Shown: positions 1 to 6,834 of the stretch, piece after piece | Layout of the letters: the number at the start of each line of letters is the position of its first letter | Position numbering within the stretch: position 1 is the stretch's first letter | Notes under the pieces: model-generated | What the model was told of the DNA's origin: nothing | The model's input: only the letters and a program-made list of their open reading frames with translations | Database searches by the model: none | Source of the DNA: Lacrimispora sp. BS-2 | Lineage (GTDB): Bacteria; Bacillota; Clostridia; Lachnospirales; Lachnospiraceae | NCBI RefSeq assembly: GCF_040207125.1 | Contig: NZ_CP157940.1 | Location: 3,286,001 to 3,350,000, forward strand | Reading direction: 5' to 3' | DNA: 64,000 nt | Made by a program: the position numbers and the translations under genes

Positions 1-580
1 AAAGCCGTATGCTTGCTTCTGATATCTGACCGGCGCCGCTCAAAACCTGCCCTGACGTATCGCATATTTGAGACAGAATGCAGTTATTTTTCTCTACGAT
101 GCTGCTTAAGGCCATGCCAAGGACATCCTTTTCCGAATTTATTTTCACCTGGACGGTTAAGTCCCCGCGGGCTATTGCCTCGGCTGTCTGAGCCTGGTTT
201 CTGGTATTTTCCACCATGGCCTTAAAGGATTTCATTAATTCTCCCACCTCATCCTTTGTGAGGACCCGGACGTTTGCGCTTGCATCTCCCACGGACAGCT
301 GCCTCGCAATATTGTTAAGTATTTTAAGAGGGCGAACAATGCTTCCGTTTAAGGCCCTGCATATTATTACGCTTGCAACAACGGATATGATAGTCAACAG
401 AAGAATTGCTGCCGAAAAAAGTGTAAAAGTTGCAGATGAAACGCTGCCTGCGGAATATGATCCGTAAATGGTGAAAAAGCTTATCAAAAAAATTAGAACG
501 GTTATCATGTTTACTACGCCGAATCCTATTGCCATCCTTTTGCTAAGGGCAATTGAATTCTGTTTTTCATGTTTTTCCAT
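1..580 (-). CDS. Methyl-accepting chemotaxis protein, N-terminal part (runs off window)
   Basis: The reading frame starts at an ATG at 578-580 with an AAGGGGTG ribosome site just upstream and continues off the left edge, so only about 193 residues are visible. A charged N-terminus is followed by two hydrophobic membrane stretches separated by a very short outer segment (about residues 17-60). A HAMP-type region then follows (about 63-115, with the RPLKILNNIA and LTKDEVGELMKSF motifs), and the start of the cytoplasmic helical signalling region. The small extracytoplasmic part suggests an internal or membrane-proximal signal rather than a large ligand domain. The conserved signalling tip lies outside the window, so a HAMP-containing sensor of another kind is not strictly excluded. 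Confidence 0.8.
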   Translation of the reverse strand, partial: MEKHEKQNSIALSKRMAIGFGVVNMITVLIFLISFFTIYGSYSAGSVSSATFTLFSAAILLLTIISVVASVIICRALNGSIVRPLKILNNIARQLSVGDASANVRVLTKDEVGELMKSFKAMVENTRNQAQTAEAIARGDLTVQVKINSEKDVLGMALSSIVEKNNCILSQICDTSGQVLSGAGQISEASIRL

Positions 581-728
581 TTGAACTGCACCCCTTGTTT
601 TTATTTATATAGTTATAGTATATATCGACAGGTTTTTGTATAATTTTAGCAAAATAAAGATTTTGTTTATCTGCAAAGGGAGAAATGGGTCATTAATAAA
701 TTTTGCTGATATGAAAACCACACAAAAA

Positions 729-762
729 GCAGTTGGAAAAGTAATACTACCTCTCCAACTGC
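729..762 (-). terminator. Rho-independent terminator
   Basis: A 9-bp inverted repeat (GCAGTTGGA / TCCAACTGC) is followed on the minus strand by TTTTTG. It overlaps the stop codon of the oxidoreductase remnant and probably now ends the transcript of the tauE-like gene. Confidence 0.7.
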
Positions 763-935
763 AGGTAAATACGGCGTTTTTCCAGAGAAGATAAATAGAT
801 GCCCTTGATCATCTCAAAAGTCTTTCTTCCCTCAAGGCCGTCTATGGTCACAGGCCGGTCATACAGAATGGATTCGTAAAAATCCCTTATCTAAAGATGA
901 GGGCCGCTTCCCCATATGATTTCCTTTCTTATAGT
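747..935 (-). pseudogene. Remnant of a Gfo/Idh/MocA-type oxidoreductase (C-terminal end only)
   Basis: The minus strand encodes a 62-codon tail containing IIWGSGPHL, an in-frame TAG at 891-893, then IRDFYESILYDRPVTIDG and EGRKTFEMIKGIYLSSLEK, ending at TAG 747-749. The GSGP-H-x-IRDFYESI and DG-x-EGRK-x-x-EMI pattern is typical of the C-terminus of sugar-type Gfo/Idh/MocA dehydrogenases. The rest of the gene (normally about 330-380 residues) is absent: the frame begins directly after the stop codon of the neighbouring exporter gene. The truncation plus the nonsense codon make it a dead fragment. Family assignment is by motif only. Confidence 0.65.
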
Positions 936-1730
936 TTACATAAATTGATAAATATTATATAGATTGATCCCAATGATAACTACCATCAAAAACAGGAAAA
1001 GCCTGTCCACCACCTTCTCGTCAATCCTTTTATTAATCACCCGGCCGCTCATCCCGCCTAAGATCCCTCCTATCACCATGAGAACTAAAAGCCAGATAGA
1101 GAATTCCGGTACTGTTCCTGTTACCAGGGAATTCATAAGCCCTGTGATCTGGGAAAACAGGATGATGTAAAGGGAATTCTGGGCGGCTGCCTTGGTATCC
1201 ATGGAAAAAAAGAAAAACAGCACCACCAGATTAATGGGGCCTCCTCCAATTCCCAAAAATGAAGAAAGTATCCCAAGCACCAGTCCAATCAACACACAAA
1301 TTACCGGATTGGTCACATGATGGGTATGGATCTTGTCCTTTTTTATGGTATAGATCAGCGTTCCAAGAGTAATCACCAGGAGACATGCTGCCTGGACGGC
1401 CCCCACCATGTCCTTGTCTGCAAATAAGGAAGAAACCGCCTGAAACATAGACTTTCCCACAACTCCGCCTATTGCCGCCCCTATGGCAAGAGGCGTTCCC
1501 GTCTTCATATCCACCAGGGACTCTCCGCTCATTTTTCCTTTAATCACAGAATAACAAGTCATTGCAAGCACCGTACAGCCTGACAGAAAGCTTATGGCAG
1601 CTACGCTTAACACTCCAAATGCATCCAGGGTGGGCTTTATAATAACGCCTCCGCCTATTCCACAAATGGCGCCTGCAATGGATGCGCCAAAGCTGATCAA
1701 CAAAAACAATCCATATAAATAACCACTCAT
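936..1730 (-). CDS. TauE/SafE family anion exporter (sulfite exporter-like membrane protein)
   Basis: A 264-residue polytopic membrane protein with about eight hydrophobic segments in two halves. The family repeat signature is visible twice: GAICGIGGGVIIKPTL near residues 21-36 and LSSFLGIGGGPINLVVL near 155-171. Family members are thought to move sulfite, sulfoacetate or related organic anions across the membrane; the substrate here cannot be read from sequence. The start at 1730 has a GGAAGGA ribosome site. It appears monocistronic, with an oxidoreductase remnant immediately downstream in the same frame. Confidence 0.85.
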   Translation of the reverse strand: MSGYLYGLFLLISFGASIAGAICGIGGGVIIKPTLDAFGVLSVAAISFLSGCTVLAMTCYSVIKGKMSGESLVDMKTGTPLAIGAAIGGVVGKSMFQAVSSLFADKDMVGAVQAACLLVITLGTLIYTIKKDKIHTHHVTNPVICVLIGLVLGILSSFLGIGGGPINLVVLFFFFSMDTKAAAQNSLYIILFSQITGLMNSLVTGTVPEFSIWLLVLMVIGGILGGMSGRVINKRIDEKVVDRLFLFLMVVIIGINLYNIYQFM

Positions 1731-1755
1731 TTTTCAAGATCCTTCCTCGCCGGTA

Positions 1756-1878
1756 TTAGCGGCATTCTCTTCCATGTACATATGCCTTAAGGACATTGTA
1801 TTTTTCATCAACTACCACCTGCCCCTTTTTCAGAGCAGCTTCGCCATCAGAGAACCACCGTTTTTCTATGTCCAGCGT
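1756..1878 (-). other. Open fragment of about 40 codons, possible 3' remnant of an unidentified gene
   Basis: Between stop codons on the minus strand, 26 bases upstream of the tauE-like start, there is an open stretch with protein-like composition (KRWFSDGEAALKKGQVVVDE, then KYNVLKAYVHGREC). It has no start codon or ribosome site, so it could be the tail of a lost gene. I do not recognise the family, and the protein-like look could be chance. Confidence 0.25.
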
Positions 1879-1937
1879 TTATCATATCACACTTCAGATA
1901 AAACAGGCAAATAAAAAGAGGTAACTCCTGTATTCCC

Positions 1938-1970
1938 TTATCTTCCATTCAAATACTCCGTAACCCCCAT
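1938..1970. repeat. Direct repeat of the cwlD 3' end (candidate prophage attL site)
   Basis: These 33 bases match 4599-4631 with a single mismatch (position 1960 G versus A) in the same orientation; weaker similarity extends a few bases further left. Read on the minus strand it encodes MGVTEYLNGR and a stop, the last residues of CwlD (MGVMEYLNGR). The two copies flank about 2.6 kb that holds phage lysis genes and broken phage-like fragments. This is the pattern left by site-specific integration into the 3' end of a gene. No integrase gene is visible. Confidence 0.65.
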
Positions 1971-2166
1971 TTATGGTAAGGCATAATTCTACTAAACATG
2001 TATTAGCATTTGTATACACCTGATTCATTGAAAAATAAAGGATTTATGAGATTCAAGAAAACTACAAGACATTTTATTGCATGAATAATCCTATTAAAAA
2101 ATCTGATCGGCGTAGACAAGGAGCAGACAAAAAGGCTGGCCCGAAATTTGGGATACCCCCAGCAAT

Positions 2167-2196
2167 TTGTTGTAATATTTTAACAGTAGGTATAAT
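2167..2196 (+). promoter_or_regulatory. Promoter of the putative antitoxin RNA
   Basis: TTGTTG (2167-2172) and TATAAT (2191-2196) are separated by 18 bases, a good sigma-A promoter directed rightward. No protein gene follows on this strand, but a terminator lies about 80 bases downstream, so the product would be a small RNA. Confidence 0.6.
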
Positions 2197-2202
2197 ATAA
2201 TA

Positions 2203-2285
2203 AAAAGGGCAATCGCCACAGGGTGGTTGGCTAATTAGAAAAGCAAAGACCTTCCCAACCGGCCAAAGTACAGGGAAGGCTTTTT
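2203..2285 (+). ncRNA. Putative antitoxin small RNA of a type I toxin-antitoxin locus
   Basis: A predicted transcript of about 83 nt starts downstream of the TATAAT box and ends at the hairpin CCTTCCC/GGGAAGG (2250-2279) followed by TTTTT. It runs convergently to a 28-residue hydrophobic peptide gene on the other strand. This is the arrangement of Fst/par and TxpA/RatA type I systems, where the two RNAs meet at a shared terminator. The 5' portion can form a short GGC-AATC-GCC hairpin. The assignment rests on architecture, not on sequence identity to a known antitoxin. Confidence 0.5.
2250..2285. terminator. Bidirectional terminator of the toxin/antitoxin pair
   Basis: A 7-bp perfect stem (CCTTCCC/GGGAAGG) with a 16-base loop has T5 on the plus side (2281-2285) and a T-rich stretch on the minus side. 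It lies immediately beyond the stop codon of the toxin peptide. Confidence 0.6.
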
Positions 2286-2289
2286 GCAT

Positions 2290-2376
2290 TTAGCGACATG
2301 TCTTAATGACGAATGTCAGCAGTGCTAGAAGGAACATACCAAAAGACATTAGGTCCTTAAAGTCAAGATTCTTCAT
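2290..2376 (-). CDS. Putative holin-like toxin peptide (type I toxin), 28 residues
   Basis: The peptide begins MKNLDFKDLMSFGMFLLALL and ends TFVIKTCR. A short polar N-terminus, one transmembrane helix (about residues 11-24) and a basic C-terminus are the hallmarks of the TxpA/Fst/holin-like toxin peptides of Firmicutes, which insert in the inner membrane when overproduced. A perfect GGAGGTG ribosome site sits 6 bases before the ATG. A TATAAT box in the region 2450-2470 (minus strand), embedded in a GTTC/GAAC inverted repeat, could be its promoter; the leader of about 80 bases can fold. It lies inside the prophage remnant, where such modules are common. The toxic activity itself is inferred. 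Confidence 0.65.
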   Translation of the reverse strand: MKNLDFKDLMSFGMFLLALLTFVIKTCR

Positions 2377-2515
2377 GAGCAACACCTCCATTCTATGTAG
2401 AATCGAGGCCTACCATCCTATACACGATTGCCAGCAGTTTGTACCTGCCAGTATAATTATATGTTCTTAAGTTGGAACATACTATTAAATATATCTTACA
2501 AATTCCCTTGGGACC

Positions 2516-2706
2516 CTATTTCGCCAATACCGGAAACTGCAGCGCACCGTCCTGATCCGGCGTGAGTGTCACCGATTCTACAACCATTTTCCCTTCACCG
2601 TCCAGACAGAAAACCTTTCCGGATTCAGCAATCAGGGTGCCCTTGAGCATGACGCCGTCTGTATTAAGATAATACCACCACCACCCTTGTACTTGTACCA
2701 CTTATT
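2516..2706 (-). pseudogene. C-terminal fragment of an endolysin or cell-wall-binding protein
   Basis: The frame encodes WWWYYLNTDGVMLKGTLI and KVFCLDGEGKMVVE, an aromatic-rich cell-wall-binding (choline-binding-like) repeat of the type that ends many clostridial phage amidases. A few bases upstream, the sequence NKWYKYKGG is readable in a different frame, so a one-base shift splits the repeat. The catalytic domain is missing and a terminator closes the holin operon just upstream. It is a leftover of the lysin gene that normally follows a holin. Confidence 0.6.
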
Positions 2707-2741
2707 TGTGATCATTATCCCGGCACCATCAAATTGAAAAA

Positions 2742-2762
2742 GGCCCAGGATTATCCCAGGCC
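2742..2762 (-). terminator. Terminator after the holin gene
   Basis: On the minus strand GGCCTGGG-ATAAT-CCTGGGCC forms an 8-bp stem (two G-U pairs) followed by TTTTT. It lies 24 bases beyond the holin stop codon. Confidence 0.7.
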
Positions 2763-2785
2763 TAAAAGTTGTGATATAACAACAA

Positions 2786-3079
2786 TTATTCAGTTTTTCT
2801 AGACTGCTTAATAATCTGATCTACATATGTACTCAATCCGGCAACCAGGACCCCCTGCGTAATAGCCGTAAATACCGCCATAGCAATTTCCTGCCCGGTC
2901 TGGCAGCTACTTGTGCCCAACACGTATATACCGCACAACAAAATGCCTACAGCCCCATTGATAAGGGGGATATACTTACCCTTGATGGTCTGGCTCTTTT
3001 TAATCGCCTGTCCTAAAAAGTACAAAACTACTGCCACTACGATCAGTTCCGGTTTGACATAATTCGTAATCTGTTCCAT
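2786..3079 (-). CDS. Phage holin (Hol44/holin superfamily V-like)
   Basis: A 97-residue protein with hydrophobic segments at about residues 12-28, 38-56 and 65-82, and a basic tail ending IKQSRKTE. The layout VKPELIVVAVVLYFLGQAIKKS, then GKYIPLINGAVGILLCG, then ITQGVLVAGLSTYVDQIIKQ is the pattern of small clostridial phage holins. Holins form membrane lesions that release the endolysin at the end of the lytic cycle. The gene starts 3 bases after the stop of the upstream phage gene and is the last intact member of the cassette. With the lysin gene destroyed it is unlikely to cause lysis by itself. Confidence 0.75.
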   Translation of the reverse strand: MEQITNYVKPELIVVAVVLYFLGQAIKKSQTIKGKYIPLINGAVGILLCGIYVLGTSSCQTGQEIAMAVFTAITQGVLVAGLSTYVDQIIKQSRKTE

Positions 3080-3082
3080 AAA

Positions 3083-3280
3083 TTAACCCTCTCTTTCTTC
3101 CGGTTCCTCCGGCATGGATAATAAATTGTCTTTAAGTCTCGTTGCCACATCATTCCCGCCCAGGTCATGATAGGCGTCGTACATCCGCTTTACATTCTCT
3201 TTGGCATAAATGGGACAAAATTTCTTATCTTGGTAATAATTGTATACCCCGATTATTCTATCTCTAAGCAGCGCTTGCAT
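3083..3280 (-). pseudogene. Phage lysis-cassette protein, C-terminal (soluble) half, separated by a frameshift
   Basis: 65 residues (MQALLRDRIIGVYNYYQDKK..., then YDAYHDLGGNDVATRLKDNLLSM) match the conserved soluble half of a small membrane-anchored phage protein common beside clostridial holins, as far as I can judge from memory of that family. The same frame is open further upstream as EESVKNKALHDG, without a start codon, and overlaps the end of the next open frame (3304-3438), which supplies a transmembrane segment ending LLRDKQRKA. Together they would make one protein of about 115 residues. A single-base change near 3305-3315 therefore seems to have broken one gene; independent translation from the ATG at 3280 remains possible. 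Confidence 0.55.
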
Positions 3281-3303
3281 TCCGTCATGGAGTGCTTTAT
3301 TTT

Positions 3304-3438
3304 TTACGCTTTCCTCTGCTTATCTCTTAGCAAGCCTTCAATACCCCAGCCCAATAAAGCGGAAATAATTAAAAATAACCATTCCACCCATTGCCTGTCC
3401 ATATACTCTATGATTTCTAACAAAGGATCATACCTCAT
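3304..3438 (-). pseudogene. Phage lysis-cassette protein, N-terminal membrane-anchor half
   Basis: An open frame of 44 residues begins MRYDPLLEIIEYMDRQW, continues with one transmembrane helix (about residues 16-33) and ends GLLRDKQRKA. The reading frame stops at TAA 3304-3306, while the adjacent -1 frame carries on into the conserved soluble half at 3083-3280. It starts 6 bases after the stop of the CmpB-like gene, consistent with one operon. It is best read as the 5' half of a frameshifted gene. An efficient programmed frameshift is less likely because no classical slippery heptamer precedes the stop. Confidence 0.5.
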
Positions 3439-3444
3439 TCTTTC

Positions 3445-3861
3445 TTATATCAATTTATAATATGGCCGGTCTTCTCCAAACAGCCAGTAACGCAGCCAGT
3501 CATCCAATATGATCCCTGCCCCACTGATCCAGAACCAAAAGAAAGTAAATAGCGGACAGATCTGCCCCAAGATATTGCCGGGCATGTTGCTGTAATCCCA
3601 AATCCCCCAGCCCAGCCATATATTAACTACACAACCGGTTAAAAACTCAAAATATGTAATTATAGCCGCACCAATTAACATCTGCTTTAAAAGGGGCATC
3701 TGCCAAGGAATCAATTCATTGATCAGGCCCAGGCACACAAAACACACACCGCCTAATACAAACATGGTCCAATGTGAACGGCCGCGGAATGCCAGCTCCA
3801 TACCTATGTAAATAAACCCTCCTACCAACCAAAGGAATAAATATTTAAAAGCCTGCTTCAT
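3445..3861 (-). CDS. Putative ABC-transporter type IV/CmpB-like membrane protein of the lysis cassette
   Basis: 138 residues, four predicted transmembrane helices, and the family end-signature WDYSNMPGNILGQICPLFTFFWF followed by DDWLRYWLFGE. This matches the PF06541 type, called a putative ABC-transporter permease although its role is unknown; copies are frequent in phage lysis regions of Lachnospiraceae. The ATG overlaps the TGA of a degenerate upstream reading frame (ATGA), implying past translational coupling. It appears intact. Confidence 0.7.
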   Translation of the reverse strand: MKQAFKYLFLWLVGGFIYIGMELAFRGRSHWTMFVLGGVCFVCLGLINELIPWQMPLLKQMLIGAAIITYFEFLTGCVVNIWLGWGIWDYSNMPGNILGQICPLFTFFWFWISGAGIILDDWLRYWLFGEDRPYYKLI

Positions 3862-4052
3862 CGCTTTTCCCCTTTCTGTCCGGACAAGGCGGAAATTTGT
3901 GCCAGATATGTTTTTAAGACTTCGGATTAATATTTTACCGGAACGTCAGCACCATAAAAGATCTCCGACTCTGCTCCGGATGCAAGCTGAGCCTGCAGAC
4001 CACTTATCATATATCCACTCCGGCTCGCGAGTGCAGATGTAACTGTTATTCC
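3858..4052 (-). pseudogene. Decayed phage-structural fragment with in-frame stop
   Basis: The frame reads ITVTSALASRSGYMISGLQA, continues QLASGAESEIFYGADVPVKY, a TAA at 3927-3929, then SEVLKTYLAQISALSGQKGEK and a TGA that overlaps the next start codon. Protein-like composition on both sides of the stop, continuation in the same frame, and coupling to the downstream gene indicate one coding region interrupted by a nonsense codon. No start codon is evident. The location just upstream of a lysis cassette suggests a tail or baseplate gene; I cannot name the family. Confidence 0.4.
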
Positions 4053-4261
4053 GGTATGTATTCCTGCGGATTTACACCTGCAGGAGCTCCCGCCTGGATG
4101 CTCATTTCAAATTGAAGCGGATCCACCAGCTTCTTTTTACGGTTTCTCATTTCCTTAAGCTGCTTTGCAAGGGCTTCCTCTCTTTGAGCGGCAACATCTT
4201 CTGCGGCCTGCTTTTCTGCCTCCTCAATATCTATAGGGCATCCGGCCTTTGCTGTCCCCGT
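4046..4261 (-). pseudogene. 3' fragment of a charged, coiled-coil phage-type protein
   Basis: The frame DIEEAEKQAAEDVAAQREEA / LAKQLKEMRNRKKKLVDPLQ / FEMSIQAGAPAGVNPQEYIPE ends at TAA 4046-4048. The first 40 residues have heptad-like charged composition. It lacks a start, and a neighbouring frame upstream carries protein-like sequence (FKAAEVNGDSKGRMPYR), so a frameshift near 4240 is likely. It belongs with the prophage remnant by position; no function is assigned. Confidence 0.4.
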
Positions 4262-4298
4262 TTACCTCGGCAGCCTTAAATCCCTTTACCGCACAATA

Positions 4299-4460
4299 AT
4301 GTTTGGAAACTCCCTATATTCTGCATTAAAGGCCGAAAAGAAAGGCCAGTCTGAAAACCGGATAAAGTATGGAGAATACTACTATAAACATTATATTTTG
4401 GATTCTGAAATTATGATTACCCAAGAATGTTTAGATATAGATAAAATACTATGTTTTTGA
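4299..4460 (+). CDS. Possible small protein of 53 residues, function unknown
   Basis: This plus-strand open frame encodes MFGNSLYSALKAEKKGQSEN, RIKYGEYYYKHYILDSEIMI and a tail TQECLDIDKILCF. The composition looks protein-like and it lies in the prophage remnant. No ribosome site is visible before the ATG, so it may be the tail of a truncated gene or not expressed. No family recognised. Confidence 0.25.
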   Translation: MFGNSLYSALKAEKKGQSENRIKYGEYYYKHYILDSEIMITQECLDIDKILCF

Positions 4461-4554
4461 CATGGAGCAGGGGGATCAAAATGCTGTAAACATCTATGAG
4501 GAATTCGCTTAATTTGTCTACCGCTAAAAAAGGCATTGACAAAAGGTAGACAAA

Positions 4555-4581
4555 GGGCACCTTTTCCTGGAAAAGATGCCC
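4555..4581 (-). terminator. Terminator after cwlD
   Basis: On the minus strand GGGCATCTTTTCC-A-GGAAAAGGTGCCC forms a 13-bp stem (with G-U pairing) followed by TTTG, 18 bases past the cwlD stop codon. If the adjoining direct repeat is a prophage attachment site, this terminator was supplied by the phage side. Confidence 0.6.
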
Positions 4582-4598
4582 TTAAATCCCGTATTTTG

Positions 4599-4631
4599 TT
4601 ATCTTCCATTCAAATACTCCATAACCCCCAT
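4599..4631. repeat. Direct repeat at the cwlD 3' end (candidate attR/attB core)
   Basis: The last codons and stop of cwlD, repeated at 1938-1970 with one mismatch. Integration inside the end of a gene that restores its coding sequence is a common strategy of phage integrases. Here the copy next to cwlD remains functional coding sequence. Confidence 0.65.
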
Positions 4632-5312
4632 GTGGATCGTCCAGGCCAGCCGGTCCTGGTAATCCGGGGAGTTTAAAAGAGCAGATTCCTTCCAATTGGT
4701 TAAAAAGCCGCATTCCACGATCACGATCGGGGTCCGCACATGTAAAAGCAGATAATAGTTGTCGTTAGGCTTTGCCAGTCTGGTATTCTTCTCTCCCAGC
4801 ACATAATCAAACCGGCTCTGTAAAATCTCAGCCAGTTCCTTTCCCTTATCGGACCTTTTATAGTAAAATACCTGTCCTCCGAAAACGTCCTCCTGATGAT
4901 AGCTGTTCTGATGGATGCTGACCGTAAGTGCCGGACTTACATCATTGATGATCTCACAGCGCTTACTCATGTCCGCCATCTTTTTTCTGCTGTCCTTTTC
5001 CGAGTACAGTCCGTTGTCATCTTCTCTGGTCAGAATCACTTTCACGTCAGAAGCTTCCAGATATTTTTTTAACCGGTTCGCTATCTGCAAATTTATATCC
5101 TTTTCCAGGGTTCCGTCAATGCCTATCTTTCCCGGATCATTTCCTCCGTGCCCCGCATCTATAACGACCACAGGTTTTTCTTTTCCGGCTTTTGCATTGA
5201 CTCCTGCCGCCATCTTTCCAGCCTGACTTGATATCACATATACCAGCACCAGCAAAACCAGCGCCATAAAAGGTTCCCACTTCTTAAATTTCACATTTTC
5301 TACCTGATTCAT
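4599..5312 (-). CDS. cwlD: N-acetylmuramoyl-L-alanine amidase CwlD (spore cortex muramic-lactam synthesis)
   Basis: 237 residues: an N-terminal signal-anchor helix (about 16-31) and an Amidase_3 domain. The zinc ligands are recognisable as His in VVVIDAGHGGNDPG, Glu in GTLEKDINLQ and His in TVSIHQNSYH; the catalytic Glu lies in IVIVECGFLTN. CwlD-type enzymes act outside the forespore membrane, removing the peptide from muramic acid so that the deacetylase PdaA can form the muramic-delta-lactam recognised at germination. Length and anchor fit CwlD rather than a large autolysin. Its last ten codons form the repeat also found at 1938-1970. The lipoprotein phosphoesterase gene upstream is separated by 61 bases. 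Confidence 0.9.
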   Translation of the reverse strand: MNQVENVKFKKWEPFMALVLLVLVYVISSQAGKMAAGVNAKAGKEKPVVVIDAGHGGNDPGKIGIDGTLEKDINLQIANRLKKYLEASDVKVILTREDDNGLYSEKDSRKKMADMSKRCEIINDVSPALTVSIHQNSYHQEDVFGGQVFYYKRSDKGKELAEILQSRFDYVLGEKNTRLAKPNDNYYLLLHVRTPIVIVECGFLTNWKESALLNSPDYQDRLAWTIHMGVMEYLNGR

Positions 5313-5373
5313 CTTCTTAATGAATTATATCTTTCAGTGAAATAAAAAAGAACTGCTCCCTGTGACTTTCCTG

Positions 5374-6825
5374 TCATTCTGAACTTAATACATTATAGTC
5401 CTTTGTCCCATCCGCAGTGATCCATTCCAGATATTGAGCCAGAATGCTGGGATACCCTTCTTCCTCCCACATCTTGTAACCGGCCTTGGCTTTGGCCTTG
5501 TCCCTGATGTCTGTAACCTTTCCTGCATAGCAGGCGGCATTAAGCTCTGCATAAACCTTTGCCATCTGCTCCTTCTGGGATCTGGTTAGCCCTTTTAGTG
5601 TATCAAGCCTCTCAAATTCATCCTGAGCCTGATTGTAAAACACCTTGCTTAAAAATCTTTTTCCAAACTCATTAAAATTTAAAAGATTTTTATCCGTGCT
5701 TCCCGTCTTTTTGGCCCAATCCTTCATATCCAAAGACTTTGTATGGTAACGGAAGCTTCCGTCATCTCCATAATATAAGATCCCATATTGGCAGGGCGGC
5801 GTGGACAAGGAACTGGTCACGATCTCATAGATCCCGGAATCGCTGCGGGATCTCATATAGTGCTGCACATGAAGGTGTCCGCTTAAAAACAAGGGAACCT
5901 CCCAGCTTTCCAGCTGGTCAATAAGCTGCTCACTGTGTTCAATGGTACAGTCCTGTAAGTATACTTCACTTTCATCAAGAAGATTATGGTGGCCCACAGG
6001 AATCACATTCATTCCCAGATTCCAGGCTTCCTCCATCTGTTCCTCTATCCAGTCATATGTATCATCCCGTATCATTCCCCCAACCAGATTTTTCGGTTCG
6101 TACTGGCATGTATCAAGCATTAAGGCCCTGGTATAATCGTTTACCTGGTATACGTAGCTTAAGGATGCAGGATCCCGGCTGACCGCCTCATTGTATCCAA
6201 AATCCTGATAAATCTCTTCAAATTTATCCGGGGTTATATTTTCCGCTCCCAAAAAGGTATCTCCCACAAACTGAGCTGCCTTGGAGTTATTGATATCATG
6301 ATTTCCCGGAATAACGATCACAGGAATTCCGGCATCTTCAATCTCTCCAAGCTTTTCGGCAAGCTCTTCATGGCTCTCCTTTTCTCCTTCATAGGTCAGA
6401 TCCCCGCTTAAGATCACCAGATCAGGCCGTTCCTTCTTCACCTCTTCTACAAAAGCATCCGTGATCTCCCAAATATATTGCATCACCTTGCCGTCACCAT
6501 GGTCCACACTGTATTGAAAGCCCTTCTTAAAATCCGTCAAATCCCTGGCTAAATAATGGATATCCGTAGCGACAATGATCTTGCAGCCGTTGTCAAAGGC
6601 TTCCTCAGAAGGCTGTGCAGCCGGGTTCTCCGAAGTCTTGGGAAATTCTTCTATGGTGGGCGGTTCTGTCCTCGTTGTCTCTGTTTCCGGCGGTGAAGTG
6701 CTCTCTGCACTGGTGCTTTCCGGCACTGTTCCTTTCAAAGAACAACCTGCCAGCATACATACCGTGGCCAATAATGCTGCCAATACGATCCTGTTTCTCA
6801 TACCTGACCTTCCTGTCTGTTCCAC
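5374..6825 (-). CDS. Metallophosphoesterase lipoprotein
   Basis: 483 residues. A lipoprotein signal with LAGC lipobox (Cys at about residue 28) is followed by a Thr/Ser/Pro/Glu-rich linker and a calcineurin-like domain. The metal-binding blocks are all present: VATDIHYLA, LSGDLTYEGE, IPGNHDINN, PVGHHNLL and LSGHLHVQH. It should be a surface-anchored phosphatase or phosphodiesterase using two divalent metals; the substrate is unknown. It starts 9 bases after the GH18 gene ends, so the two are probably cotranscribed. Confidence 0.85.
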   Translation of the reverse strand: MEQTGRSGMRNRIVLAALLATVCMLAGCSLKGTVPESTSAESTSPPETETTRTEPPTIEEFPKTSENPAAQPSEEAFDNGCKIIVATDIHYLARDLTDFKKGFQYSVDHGDGKVMQYIWEITDAFVEEVKKERPDLVILSGDLTYEGEKESHEELAEKLGEIEDAGIPVIVIPGNHDINNSKAAQFVGDTFLGAENITPDKFEEIYQDFGYNEAVSRDPASLSYVYQVNDYTRALMLDTCQYEPKNLVGGMIRDDTYDWIEEQMEEAWNLGMNVIPVGHHNLLDESEVYLQDCTIEHSEQLIDQLESWEVPLFLSGHLHVQHYMRSRSDSGIYEIVTSSLSTPPCQYGILYYGDDGSFRYHTKSLDMKDWAKKTGSTDKNLLNFNEFGKRFLSKVFYNQAQDEFERLDTLKGLTRSQKEQMAKVYAELNAACYAGKVTDIRDKAKAKAGYKMWEEEGYPSILAQYLEWITADGTKDYNVLSSE

Positions 6826-6834
6826 GTCATTTGT

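Noticed and set aside
2074..2289. 71-codon minus-strand frame next to the toxin gene
   Set aside because: It starts in the shared terminator, has no ribosome site and covers the antitoxin RNA promoter; not coding.
4391..4609. 72-codon minus-strand frame overlapping the end of cwlD
   Set aside because: It reads through the cwlD terminator in a different frame, with no ribosome site or protein-like pattern.
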